From positions 1-64,000 of the forward strand of contig JARLJH010000052.1 in assembly GCA_031291305.1 (NCBI GenBank): a stretch of DNA of 64,000 nucleotides, given 5' to 3'. Each line of letters begins with the position of its first letter. Position 1 is the first letter of the stretch. Below, in pieces: positions 7,817-17,204 of the stretch. The translations under genes and the position numbers were made by a program. The notes below the pieces were generated by a model. The model ran no database searches and was not told where the DNA came from. It saw nothing but the letters and a program-made list of their open reading frames with translations. The stretch comes from Rhodoferax sp. GTDB taxonomy: Bacteria; Pseudomonadota; Gammaproteobacteria; Burkholderiales; Burkholderiaceae_C.

Positions 7817-8938
7817 TCAACGCATGCCGATGGATACCTTGCCAAAGGCCGCTTGAGCTTCGCGTGGCAGGCAGCGCCAGTAGGCCGGGTTGGCTTGCAC
7901 CGTGCCGCCCAGCGCGGCGGCAGCGTGCCAGCCCCAGCGTGGCTCGTACAAAAAGGCGCGTGCCAGTGCGATCAGATCGGCATCACCGGCCTGCAAAATG
8001 GCTTCGGCCTGGTGCGCGTCGGTGATCAAGCCAACGGCTGTGGTCGGCATGCCGCTGGTGGCGCGAATGGCGCGGGCGAACGGCACCTGATAGCCGGCGC
8101 CCAGCGTGATTTTTTGCTGTGGCGACACGCCACCTGAAGACACGTGGATGAAGTCGCAACCGGCGGCCTTGAGTAGCTGGCAAAAAACCTCGCTTTGTGG
8201 CAGGTCCCAGCCGCCTTCGACCCAGTCAGATGCCGACAGACGCATGCCCAGCACCCCGTCATAGGCGGTGCGTACCGCCTTGAAGACTTCCAGTGGAAAG
8301 CGGATGCGGTTCTCGAATGAGCCACCATAGGCGTCGGCGCGCTGGTTTGCCAGCGGCGACAAAAACTGGTGCAGCAGGTAGCCGTGCGCGCCATGCAGCT
8401 CGACGGCGTCCACGCCGATGCGCTGGACGCGTTGGGCAGCGCTCACAAAGGCGTCGCGGATGCGCACCAGCTCAAACGCGCTGATTTCGGTGGGCGGCGC
8501 CTCGCTAGGCAACTGCGGCAAGGCTGATGGCCCCACGGGTTGCCAGCCGCCTTGCCCAGGTGCGAGCAACTGCCCACCCTCCCACGGCACAGCGCTGGAG
8601 GCCTTGCGTCCGGCGTGCGCAAGTTGGATGCACACGGCTGTTGGTGGTGCCAGGGCGCGGGCGCGGTGCAGGTGGTCTGCCAGCGCCGCCTCGGTCACGT
8701 CATCCCACATGCCCAGGCAGTTCGGCGTGATGCGGCCCTCGGGCAGCACGGCGGTGGCTTCGATGGTGAACATCGCCGCGCCGCTGTTGAGCAGGTTGCC
8801 CCAGTGCATCAGGTGCCAGTCAGTGGCGCAGCCATTGCTGGCGGAATATTGGCACATGGGGGCGACCACCACCCGGTTGGGCAAGGTGATGCCACCCCGT
8901 GGCGAGGGCAGATGCAGGGGCGAAAAAAGCAGGCTCAT
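7817..8938 (-). CDS. NADH:flavin oxidoreductase, old yellow enzyme family (YqjM/NamA-like)
   Basis: FMN-dependent TIM-barrel ene-reductase of about 373 aa that reduces activated C=C bonds with NAD(P)H. Family marks are LPNRVVVAPMCQYSA near the N-terminus, IQLAHAGRKAS, the active-site pair in VELHGAHGYLLHQFLSP, and AYGGSFENRIRFPLE. The active-site Cys in APMCQYS is typical of the thermophilic-like/YqjM subgroup. The start is set at MSLLFSPL rather than an in-frame ATG 17 codons earlier, because family homology begins there. Physiological substrate unknown. Confidence 0.92.
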   Translation of the reverse strand: MSLLFSPLHLPSPRGGITLPNRVVVAPMCQYSASNGCATDWHLMHWGNLLNSGAAMFTIEATAVLPEGRITPNCLGMWDDVTEAALADHLHRARALAPPTAVCIQLAHAGRKASSAVPWEGGQLLAPGQGGWQPVGPSALPQLPSEAPPTEISAFELVRIRDAFVSAAQRVQRIGVDAVELHGAHGYLLHQFLSPLANQRADAYGGSFENRIRFPLEVFKAVRTAYDGVLGMRLSASDWVEGGWDLPQSEVFCQLLKAAGCDFIHVSSGGVSPQQKITLGAGYQVPFARAIRATSGMPTTAVGLITDAHQAEAILQAGDADLIALARAFLYEPRWGWHAAAALGGTVQANPAYWRCLPREAQAAFGKVSIGMR

Positions 8939-9099
8939 GATGTGTGGGTGCGTTGGCTGTGCAAAACACAAGCATAGCCCAGACGGCATGACCTGTTACC
9001 ACGCTGTATCCCGTGCCATCAGGCGCCAGTAAAATGGCGAGTGACCCACTTGAAACATGACCCCGCCGGCCCTGAGTGCCGTGCAAGCCACAGGTTGGT

Positions 9100-10230
<1,131 letters not shown>

Positions 10231-10247
10231 CCGCGACCTAGTGACAT

Positions 10248-10284
10248 AAAAAAGGCCCGGCTGCATTGCAGCACGGGCCTTTTT
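10248..10284. terminator. Bidirectional intrinsic terminator between gap and glgC
   Basis: Perfect 11-bp arms AAAAAGGCCCG (10249-10259) and CGGGCCTTTTT (10274-10284) around a 14-base loop. The A-run and T-run make it work for gap on the plus strand and for convergent glgC on the minus strand. Confidence 0.9.
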
Positions 10285-10297
10285 GATGGGTGCTTGT

Positions 10298-11614
10298 TTA
10301 TCGGGCTATATGGGTATCCTGGCCCAGCATTTTGGTCGTGACCAGCGTGATGCCTGACTCGGTCACATGGAAGCGCTTACGGTCCTCTGCCGGGTTCACG
10401 CCTATTTGTGTGCCTTCTGGCAAGTGGCAGTCTCTGTCCAGAATGCATTTCTTGACGATGCAGTTGCGGCCAATCTGGACGTTGGGCAAAAGAATTGAGT
10501 CCTCGACGGTCGAAAAGCTGTGGACCCGAACGCCAGAGAACAACATGGAATGGCGCACGGTGGCGCCACTGATGATGCAACCGCCCGACACGGTGGAGTC
10601 CACCGCTGTACCGCGCCGATTGTCGTCATCAAAAACGAACTTCGCCGGTGGTCGTTGCTCCTGCCAGGTCCAGATGGGCCAGTTGTCGTCGTACAGGTTG
10701 AGGTCAGGCGTCACCTCCACCAGGTCCATGTTGGCTGCCCAATAGGCGTCCAGCGTACCTACATCGCGCCAGTAGGCTGATTTGCCTGGCTCCTCGTGTA
10801 CACAACTGTCGGCGAAGTTCTGCGCAAAGGTGCGATAGCGCTTGACGCAGTGCGGGATTACGTCCTTGCCGAAGTCATGATTGGATTTTGGATCGTCGGC
10901 GTCACGCTTGAGCTGCTCAAACAGAAAACGGGTGTTGAACACATAAATGCCCATGCTGGCCAGCGCCATGTCAGGGTTGCCAGGAATGTGCTTGGGCTGC
11001 GCAGGCTTTTCCTGGAACTCGACCACACGGCCGTCGTCATTGACCGCCATCACGCCAAAACCTGTGGCGTCCTTGATGGGCATTTCGATACAGGCTACCG
11101 TCATGTCAGCCTTGTTCTCGACGTGGGCCAGCAGCAGGCGACCATAGTCCATGCGGTAAATGTGGTCGCCTGACAGGATCAGCACGTATTCCGGGTTGGC
11201 GTGGCGGATCTCACGCAGGTTCTGGTACACCGCATCTGCGGTGCCACGGTACCACTGCGTTTCGTCCACCTGCTGTTGTGCTGGCATGATTTCGATGAAC
11301 TCACCCAGTCGGCCATCCAGAAAACTCCATCCCAGTTGCAGGTGTCGGATCAGGCTTTGCGACTTGTACTGTGTGGCCACCCCCACCCGTCGTACACCGG
11401 AGTTCACGCAATTGGACAGGGTGAAGTCAATGATGCGGAATTTGCCGCCAAACGGCACAGCGGGCTTGGATCGCCAATCGGTGAGTTCAAAAAGGCGACT
11501 GCCACGTCCACCGGCCAGCACCATGGCAAAGGTATTGCGTGTTAAGGTACTGACCAGTCTGGGGTCGTGCCCGGGAGCTCGTCTTTCACTGACGGCTGCT
11601 TGAATATCGGTCAT
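10298..11614 (-). CDS. glgC: Glucose-1-phosphate adenylyltransferase
   Basis: Makes ADP-glucose for glycogen synthesis. The nucleotidyltransferase signature is [20 protein letters not shown], then [14 protein letters not shown], and [13 protein letters not shown] left-handed beta-helix C-terminal domain gives repeated hexapeptides ([19 protein letters not shown]). The ATG at 11614 is preferred over one 11 codons earlier because GGGGAG lies six bases before it; this gives 438 aa. No other glg gene is nearby. Confidence 0.96.
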   Translation of the reverse strand: MTDIQAAVSERRAPGHDPRLVSTLTRNTFAMVLAGGRGSRLFELTDWRSKPAVPFGGKFRIIDFTLSNCVNSGVRRVGVATQYKSQSLIRHLQLGWSFLDGRLGEFIEIMPAQQQVDETQWYRGTADAVYQNLREIRHANPEYVLILSGDHIYRMDYGRLLLAHVENKADMTVACIEMPIKDATGFGVMAVNDDGRVVEFQEKPAQPKHIPGNPDMALASMGIYVFNTRFLFEQLKRDADDPKSNHDFGKDVIPHCVKRYRTFAQNFADSCVHEEPGKSAYWRDVGTLDAYWAANMDLVEVTPDLNLYDDNWPIWTWQEQRPPAKFVFDDDNRRGTAVDSTVSGGCIISGATVRHSMLFSGVRVHSFSTVEDSILLPNVQIGRNCIVKKCILDRDCHLPEGTQIGVNPAEDRKRFHVTESGITLVTTKMLGQDTHIAR

Positions 11615-11642
11615 ATCCTGCTCCCCAAAAAGTTCTACGAAA

Positions 11643-11651
11643 ATCATATCA
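11643..11651 (-). promoter_or_regulatory. Extended -10 promoter element of glgC
   Basis: On the minus strand TGATATGAT reads as an extended -10 (TG-N-TATGAT), 29 bases before the glgC start codon. The -35 region is poor, as is common with an extended -10. Confidence 0.45.
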
Positions 11652-11708
11652 CCCGAATGGGCTGCAAACAGCAGGTTTACAAGCTTTCTGGAGCTTTGAA
11701 CAAGCCAC

Positions 11709-12701
11709 CTACTCAGGTACGCAGATCTGCCCTCGCATCACGGCGATGATGGTGCGCACACTGATCACCGACACCAGCAGCACCAGCGCGGTCAGCAACA
11801 CCGGAAATAGCGTGGCAAAGAAGCCGCCGCCCACTTTTTCAGCCATGACTGATGTGGCAATTGTTAAAGCCGCAACCGGGAACGTATACGCCCACCACGG
11901 CAGGGCAAATGACACCTTTACGAAATACTTGGCTTGCGCAAGAAGCAGCAGCATGATGAACAGGCCGAAGTAGTAGAGGATGCGAGCCATGTCATCCACT
12001 ACGCCACCGTGCAGTTTGACCCACGAGATAAAGCCCACGGCGGGTGGAGCGATCAGGATGAAGAGCGTGGGCAACAGCTTGTCAGGAATCATCGGGTGGA
12101 AGAAAAAGCGATTGAACAATACTGCGAGCAGCGGTGTCCACATCATCAGCCCAACGCTGAAGTAAAACCACGATATTTCCTGATAGCCCAGTGGCACACC
12201 GGCAATAGGCACCAGAATGTTGCCCACGATCGGGATGAACCAGGCCGGGTTGCTGTGCTGCACCTGAAACTTCTCGTGGTGCATCCAGTTAGACAGAATG
12301 GCCAGGGTAAAGAGCAGTTGCACCGTGGCACCTGTCGTCCACAGGTAAAGCGAAATGTCGGAAAAGTGCCCCAAGGCAGCAATGGCTAGCAGCAGCATGC
12401 CAATCGACATGGTTGGGAAGAAGCTCAGCCTGATGGGGTTATTGAATTCGGCTACCACCTGCTCGTGGTGCAAGATGAATTTGCTCAGATGCGCCAGACT
12501 GATCAGTACAAAGACCGCCGCCGTGACGGCCAGCAAAACCGAGCTTGGCGAGACCGACCAGGCCCACCGATGTTCGGCTTTTTCCAGGGCAATGGTGGTG
12601 CCAGCCAGGCCCATGACAATGGAAAACATTGACACCGGCATGTGTTCGAGGCGGCCGTTGGGGGCTGCGGGTGCCGCGGCGGACGCTATGGGGGTGCTCA
12701 T
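11709..12701 (-). CDS. TDT/SLAC1-family transporter (TehA-like)
   Basis: Integral membrane protein of about 330 aa with ten hydrophobic segments and the fold of the tellurite-resistance/dicarboxylate transporter family, which includes TehA and SLAC1 anion channels. Recognisable stretches are [18 protein letters not shown] at the first helix, [15 protein letters not shown] in the middle, and [15 protein letters not shown] near the end. The start at MSTPIAS has a GGAG eight bases upstream, and the in-frame ATG 23 codons earlier is less likely. Substrate (small anion, malate or tellurite) cannot be told. A CRP-like palindrome lies upstream. Confidence 0.85.
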   Translation of the reverse strand: MSTPIASAAAPAAPNGRLEHMPVSMFSIVMGLAGTTIALEKAEHRWAWSVSPSSVLLAVTAAVFVLISLAHLSKFILHHEQVVAEFNNPIRLSFFPTMSIGMLLLAIAALGHFSDISLYLWTTGATVQLLFTLAILSNWMHHEKFQVQHSNPAWFIPIVGNILVPIAGVPLGYQEISWFYFSVGLMMWTPLLAVLFNRFFFHPMIPDKLLPTLFILIAPPAVGFISWVKLHGGVVDDMARILYYFGLFIMLLLLAQAKYFVKVSFALPWWAYTFPVAALTIATSVMAEKVGGGFFATLFPVLLTALVLLVSVISVRTIIAVMRGQICVPE

Positions 12702-12762
12702 ATAGACGATCTCCAGCAAATGGCTCAGCAAATCATGATATGTGCTCCGGTACCCATTGCAA

Positions 12763-12778
12763 GGTGACAAGAGTCACA
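12763..12778. promoter_or_regulatory. CRP-like palindrome upstream of the TDT transporter gene
   Basis: GGTGA-CAAGAG-TCACA matches the CRP half-sites TGTGA-N6-TCACA at 9 of 10 positions. It sits about 62-77 bp upstream of the transporter start. Confidence 0.4.
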
Positions 12779-12809
12779 CCGTGCTGGCACCTGGCTGCGA
12801 TGTGTGTTA

Positions 12810-14777
12810 TTACTGCCGTTGGGTGTGGGGACTTGCCACGTGCGGCAGGGCGCGGGCATCGCGCACCAACTGCCCACAATCGCTGTCCTGGCCGGGGCCA
12901 GCATCGATCAGTGGCAGCAAGGCCAGTATCGGGTTGACCAGGCCCAGCGCCACCGCACCTGCGGCACGCGCGGCCACCTGACCTTTGTCGATGCTCAGCT
13001 GCGGTTGCGCAAAGCTGCCGCGCACATAAATGGGGCTGCGCAAGGCCACCGGGCTGGTTGCTTTGGTCTTGGGCGTCAGCGTCAGGTCGAGCTTTTCATG
13101 CGCCAGGTCGATGCTGCCGCTGCCCAGCAGGGTGGTGACCTGGGTGTCAAACACCAGGGCCTCGGTCTGCATCACCCCGGCTTTCACATTGAAGTCGGCC
13201 ACCGCGCAGCGTAGCTTCACCTGCTTGTCGCCGGTCAGGCTCAGGGTCAGGATTTCCCACAAATGCAGGCCGGCTTTCTCCAACATCAGTTTGCTGATCT
13301 GGCCGCCCGCCACCATCAGACCGAGCTTACCGTTGGAACTGGCCAGCATGCCGCCCACCGAGTTGCCACTGCCGGTCAGATCGAACTCACCGTTGATCTG
13401 ACCAATGCTGGTCTGGTTCAGATCCACGGTGGGGAACAGCTTGGCCAACAGCAGCTTGTGTGCCCGCACCTGGGCCGTCGCCTGGATCGGCGAACTGCGG
13501 CCATCGAGCGTGATGCGGGTCTGAAGCTGCCCACCGGCCAGACCAAAATTGAGCGGGTCCAGCGTCAGCACCGAGTCGCGCAGGTTCAGATGCACCGTGA
13601 GGTCTTCCAGCGGCAGCGCCTCGGCGCGGCGCAGGGTCTTGGCGCTGAGCTGCACGTCTGCGTCCACCGAGTCCCAGCGCTCGGCATTGAATGGCAGATC
13701 GGGCAACACCCGCTTTTGCGCCAGCGGGTCTTTCACTGCCTGCGCGACGCTGCCACTGCGTGCACCAATCATCGGGCCAAGGTCGTCCAGCGCCAGCAGG
13801 TGTGAGGTCACGGCAGCGCTCAAGGCAGGGCGTTTGCCGCCGGTATTAACTTCGACAAAGCCGACGATGTCGCTGGCGCCCACGCGACCAGTGAACTTCT
13901 CAAAGCGCCAGCGCTTGTCGGTATGCAGCAAATGGCCCTCTGCGGTATAGCCCCGCGTAACCGGGAAAGCGATGCCAAGCAACGGGTAAAGCTGCTCCAG
14001 ACTGCCGCCACGCAGCGCCATCTGCACGTCCACCGCCGACAAAGCCAGCAAGCCGGTGATCGTGCCATCCACTTGCACGTCGGTCGGGCCCACGCTGGCG
14101 GTCAGCTTCAGCGGATATGGCTGGCTGGTGTCGCGCAGCGCCAGCACTGGCCCGCCGCTGCCTTGCACCTTGACCGGCATGCCTTTGAATTGGCCCGTCA
14201 CCGAATAGCTCAGATCAAGCCCGGGCGCGCTGTTTGCCGTGCCAGATGCCGTGGAGAGTTCTGCGCGCAGGCTGGTTTTTTGGCCCGCATCGTCATAACC
14301 CAGCGTGCCGTGGTCCAGCGCCACACGCCCGATGTGGATGCGTGCGCTTTCGTCCTGCTGGTTGGTGTCGAGCAACCAACTCTTGCGCTTGTCGGTGGAC
14401 TGTTCCAGATAAATCGCGGCATGGTCCAGCCGCACTTCGGTGAAGCTCATGCTGCGTTGCAGCAGTGTGGATAAATCCAGGCTGACTTCCACTCCCTCTG
14501 CTGTCACCATTTGCTTTTCTTTGGCCCAGGCCGGGTTGGCAAAGCTGACACCGGCGGCATGCAGGCGCGCAACCGGCCAGCCAAAGCCCACCGTCAAATC
14601 ACCACTCACCACCAGCGCGCGCCCAGTTTTTTGCAGCGTCATACGCTCAATGGGTGCTCGCAACCAGTTCCAGCCGAAAAGTGCGACGGCCAGCACCACC
14701 AGCAACAGCCCGGTCAGCAGGGCAGCACCGGTCCACAGCAAAAATCGCCGCAGCACCGAGGAAGAAGGAAAAACCAT
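12810..14777 (-). CDS. AsmA-family membrane-anchored protein
   Basis: Envelope protein of about 655 aa in the AsmA/TamB-like family, thought to handle phospholipid movement between inner and outer membrane. One N-terminal transmembrane helix (LLWTGAALLTGLLLVVLAV) is followed by a long periplasmic beta-rich region. The C-terminal AsmA domain is recognisable (GQINGEFDLTGSGNSVGGML, then MQTEALVFDTQVTTLLGSG). The start at MVFPSSSVLRR is chosen because the anchor follows directly. An earlier in-frame ATG would add 25 residues without family character. The TDT transporter gene follows 108 bp downstream. Confidence 0.88.
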   Translation of the reverse strand: MVFPSSSVLRRFLLWTGAALLTGLLLVVLAVALFGWNWLRAPIERMTLQKTGRALVVSGDLTVGFGWPVARLHAAGVSFANPAWAKEKQMVTAEGVEVSLDLSTLLQRSMSFTEVRLDHAAIYLEQSTDKRKSWLLDTNQQDESARIHIGRVALDHGTLGYDDAGQKTSLRAELSTASGTANSAPGLDLSYSVTGQFKGMPVKVQGSGGPVLALRDTSQPYPLKLTASVGPTDVQVDGTITGLLALSAVDVQMALRGGSLEQLYPLLGIAFPVTRGYTAEGHLLHTDKRWRFEKFTGRVGASDIVGFVEVNTGGKRPALSAAVTSHLLALDDLGPMIGARSGSVAQAVKDPLAQKRVLPDLPFNAERWDSVDADVQLSAKTLRRAEALPLEDLTVHLNLRDSVLTLDPLNFGLAGGQLQTRITLDGRSSPIQATAQVRAHKLLLAKLFPTVDLNQTSIGQINGEFDLTGSGNSVGGMLASSNGKLGLMVAGGQISKLMLEKAGLHLWEILTLSLTGDKQVKLRCAVADFNVKAGVMQTEALVFDTQVTTLLGSGSIDLAHEKLDLTLTPKTKATSPVALRSPIYVRGSFAQPQLSIDKGQVAARAAGAVALGLVNPILALLPLIDAGPGQDSDCGQLVRDARALPHVASPHTQRQ

Positions 14778-15001
14778 AAACGCGTGACTTTCACAGTGGC
14801 TGGGTGCGGGTGCACCCAATGTCTTACGCGATTGTCCGCGCAACCGGTGCACGAGGCTGTGCGTCAGCGCACCCGATGGTAGGTGCAGCCCGAGGGGACG
14901 CCGATTGGGTCTGTCGCAGTGGCCGCCGGGGCGACGAAGACAGGCCGACGCCGATCAGGCATAGTTGGTCCCTTGCGTACTCCCGAAGAAAAGACACTCC
15001 C

Positions 15002-16168
15002 ATGACGACCGACACGCGGGCAGACATCCGACTGGCCCAGCTCCATCTCTATGTGGATATTCATCTGCATGACCGCTACCTGGCGCCACCGCTGGCCCTG
15101 GTGGCCGCCGCGATGCTCACCAACTGGGTACCGATCAGCTGGGCGGTCACCTTTGTCGGCGCCGAGCTGCTGATCATTGCCAACTACATCCGTGTCTATC
15201 AAGCCTTCAAGCGAAGCAACGCCGGGCCGTCCGACGAGCCACACTGGGCCAGGCGTATCGCCCTGGCCCACGGCGCGCACATGCTGGCCTGGTCGTCGCT
15301 GGTGTTCTGGGCCTGGCGGCATGACAACTTTTCCAGTCTGGTGTTCATCATGCTGGTGCACATCGCGCTGATCGCCATGACCACCACCATGAGCAATGCC
15401 CATTTGCGCACGCTCGGATTCGACATGATCTTTCCCGTGCTCGCCCTGCTTGGCCTGCCCTTGCTCGAACTCAGCTGGTTCAATGTGGGCCTGAGCCTGC
15501 TTGGACTCGGCTTCAGTGTCTTGATGATCCTGGTTGCGCGACAAATCAATGCTTATTCGACCGAGGCTCTGCAACTGCGCCAGCGCAACGAGGTATTGAT
15601 TAAAGAACTGGAATCACAGGCCTCACGCGATTCGCTGACCGGCCTGGTCAACCGCCGCTATTTCCTGGCTGAGGCCAACCAACAACTCCTGGCGGCACAT
15701 CGCTCCTCACGTGTGCTGGCCCTGCTGATCATTGATCTTGACCACTTCAAGCAGATCAATGACCAATACGGCCACCTGGGCGGCGACGAGGTACTGGTTG
15801 CTGTGGTTGATGCCCTTAAACAGCACCTACGCACGGGCGACTGCCTTGGGCGACTCGGCGGCGAGGAGTTCGCGCTGCTCATGCCCGGGACGACGCAGGC
15901 CGAAGCGACCGAGACGGCTGAGCGCCTGCGCCAGGCGGTCGCAGCCCTGCGCCTGAACCTGCAGGGGCACCCGGTGCGCCAGAGCGTCAGCATCGGCATT
16001 GCCTTGCTGCAAAAGGAAGATGTCAGTCTGCCCGGCCTGATGCATCGGGCCGACCTGGCGATGTACGCGGCCAAGGAACAAGGCCGAAACCGCGTCGTCT
16101 GCGAGCTGCCAACCACCCCGCCAGAGCGCCAAAACCTGAGCGCAGAGACAGCCATCCAACGCGCCTGA
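15002..16168 (+). CDS. Membrane diguanylate cyclase (GGEEF) with an uncharacterised sensor region
   Basis: Makes c-di-GMP from GTP. The N-terminal about 190 residues contain around six hydrophobic helices (for example LALVAAAMLTNWVPISWAV) resembling MASE-type sensors. The cyclase domain has SRDSLTGLVNRRYF, the metal site DLDHFKQINDQYGH, and an active GGEEF at residues 286-290. An RxxD inhibitory site (RTGD, 277-280) lies five residues before it, so product inhibition is expected. The ATG at 15002 is preceded by GAAGAAAAG; earlier in-frame ATGs lack family character. It is divergent from the AsmA gene. Confidence 0.9.
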   Translation: MTTDTRADIRLAQLHLYVDIHLHDRYLAPPLALVAAAMLTNWVPISWAVTFVGAELLIIANYIRVYQAFKRSNAGPSDEPHWARRIALAHGAHMLAWSSLVFWAWRHDNFSSLVFIMLVHIALIAMTTTMSNAHLRTLGFDMIFPVLALLGLPLLELSWFNVGLSLLGLGFSVLMILVARQINAYSTEALQLRQRNEVLIKELESQASRDSLTGLVNRRYFLAEANQQLLAAHRSSRVLALLIIDLDHFKQINDQYGHLGGDEVLVAVVDALKQHLRTGDCLGRLGGEEFALLMPGTTQAEATETAERLRQAVAALRLNLQGHPVRQSVSIGIALLQKEDVSLPGLMHRADLAMYAAKEQGRNRVVCELPTTPPERQNLSAETAIQRA

Positions 16169-16200
16169 TTCAGGCTGATTGCCGCGCAGAATTTGCGCCA

Positions 16201-16252
16201 TATTGGCCTATAGCCCAGGTTTAACCTGGACTTATTGCTATCTAAAATATAC
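16201..16252 (+). repeat. AT-rich hairpin repeat, copy B
   Basis: Contains TAGCCCAGGT, then ACCTGG (a 6-bp stem at 16215-16229), then TTGCTATCTAAAATATA. It lies between the convergent 3' ends of the diguanylate cyclase and the glutathione transferase genes. It is a divergent member of the family. Confidence 0.7.
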
Positions 16253-16297
16253 TCTTCGGTGAAGCAGCCAAGCGCTGCCCGCCAGCCACCATGCCGT

Positions 16298-17008
16298 CTA
16301 CACCGGGCTGCGTTGCGGCACCAACAAACCACGCGCTACTGCGGGCCGGGCCACAAAGGCCGCCAGCGCGCGCGTCACATGGGTGAAGTCGGCCATGCCC
16401 ACCAAGTCAGCAGCCTGGTAGCGCTCGATCAGGTTGCGCACCCACGGCAGGATGGCGATGTCCGCGATGGTGTAGACGTCACCCATGACCCAGGCGCGTG
16501 TCGCCAGGCGCTGGTTCAGCACACCCAGCAGGCGCCGGGATTCGGCCACGTAACGGTCACGTGGGCGCTTGTCTTCATAATCCTTGCCACCAAACACGTT
16601 GAAAAAGCCCAACTGGCCAAACATCGGGCCGATGCCACCCATCTGGAACATCAGCCACTGGATGGTCTCGTAGCGCGCTGCTGCGTTTTGCGGGATGAAT
16701 TGGCCGGTCTTGTCGGCCAGGTACATCAGAATGGCGCCCGATTCAAACAGGGCGAAAGGCTCGCCACCGGGGCCATTCGGGTCAATGATCGCGGGAATCT
16801 TGTTGTTGGGAAACGTGCCGACAAATTCCGGCGACAACTGGTCGTAGGTCTCAAAGCTGACCAGATGCGCTTCATACGGCAGGCCGGTTTCTTCGAACAT
16901 GATGGACACTTTCACGCCATTGGGCGTGGGCAGTGAATACAACTGCAGCCGGTCCGGGTGCTGGGCGGGCCATTTTTGGGTCACGGTAAAGTCAGAGAGT
17001 GCGGTCAT
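16298..17008 (-). CDS. Glutathione S-transferase, YghU/YfcG type
   Basis: About 236 aa. The thioredoxin-fold N-domain reads LYSLPTPNGVKVSIMFEETG, with the glutathione-binding NNKIPAIIDPNG and the conserved FALFESGAILMYLAD. The helical C-domain follows (GVLNQRLATRAWVMGDVYTIADIAI). This subgroup acts as a disulfide-bond oxidoreductase binding two glutathiones and using a Thr-Pro-Asn stretch instead of a catalytic Cys. The start is placed at MTALSDFTVTQ; the open frame runs 68 codons further upstream through repeat C and is not coding there. Confidence 0.9.
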   Translation of the reverse strand: MTALSDFTVTQKWPAQHPDRLQLYSLPTPNGVKVSIMFEETGLPYEAHLVSFETYDQLSPEFVGTFPNNKIPAIIDPNGPGGEPFALFESGAILMYLADKTGQFIPQNAAARYETIQWLMFQMGGIGPMFGQLGFFNVFGGKDYEDKRPRDRYVAESRRLLGVLNQRLATRAWVMGDVYTIADIAILPWVRNLIERYQAADLVGMADFTHVTRALAAFVARPAVARGLLVPQRSPV

Positions 17009-17110
17009 GACGTTTTTCGGGTTGGTTGGCTTTGGGTTGGTTTGCAGGCTGCGCCATTCAACGCATGCCCGCCCACGGTGTGATGAGCGATTTGGGGCGG
17101 ATAATGGATG

Positions 17111-17160
17111 CCAAATTGGCTTATAGCCCAGATAACACGTGCATATGCTGCTATAAAACC
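17111..17160 (+). repeat. AT-rich hairpin repeat, copy C
   Basis: ATTGGCTTATAGCCCAGATA followed by a loop and GCTGCTATAAAACC. The left half matches copy B and the GGGCTA arm is decayed. It lies in the divergent gap between the glutathione transferase and penicillin-binding protein genes. Confidence 0.6.
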
Positions 17161-17204
17161 AGAAGCGATACTCCCTGCAATGTAGCTTTCTCTGTGATTT
17201 TTGC

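Noticed and set aside
14778-15001. Possible c-di-GMP riboswitch before the diguanylate cyclase, because of the hairpin TGGGTGC-gggt-GCACCCA at 14801-14818
   Set aside because: None of the conserved GEMM motifs is visible; only a simple hairpin is present.
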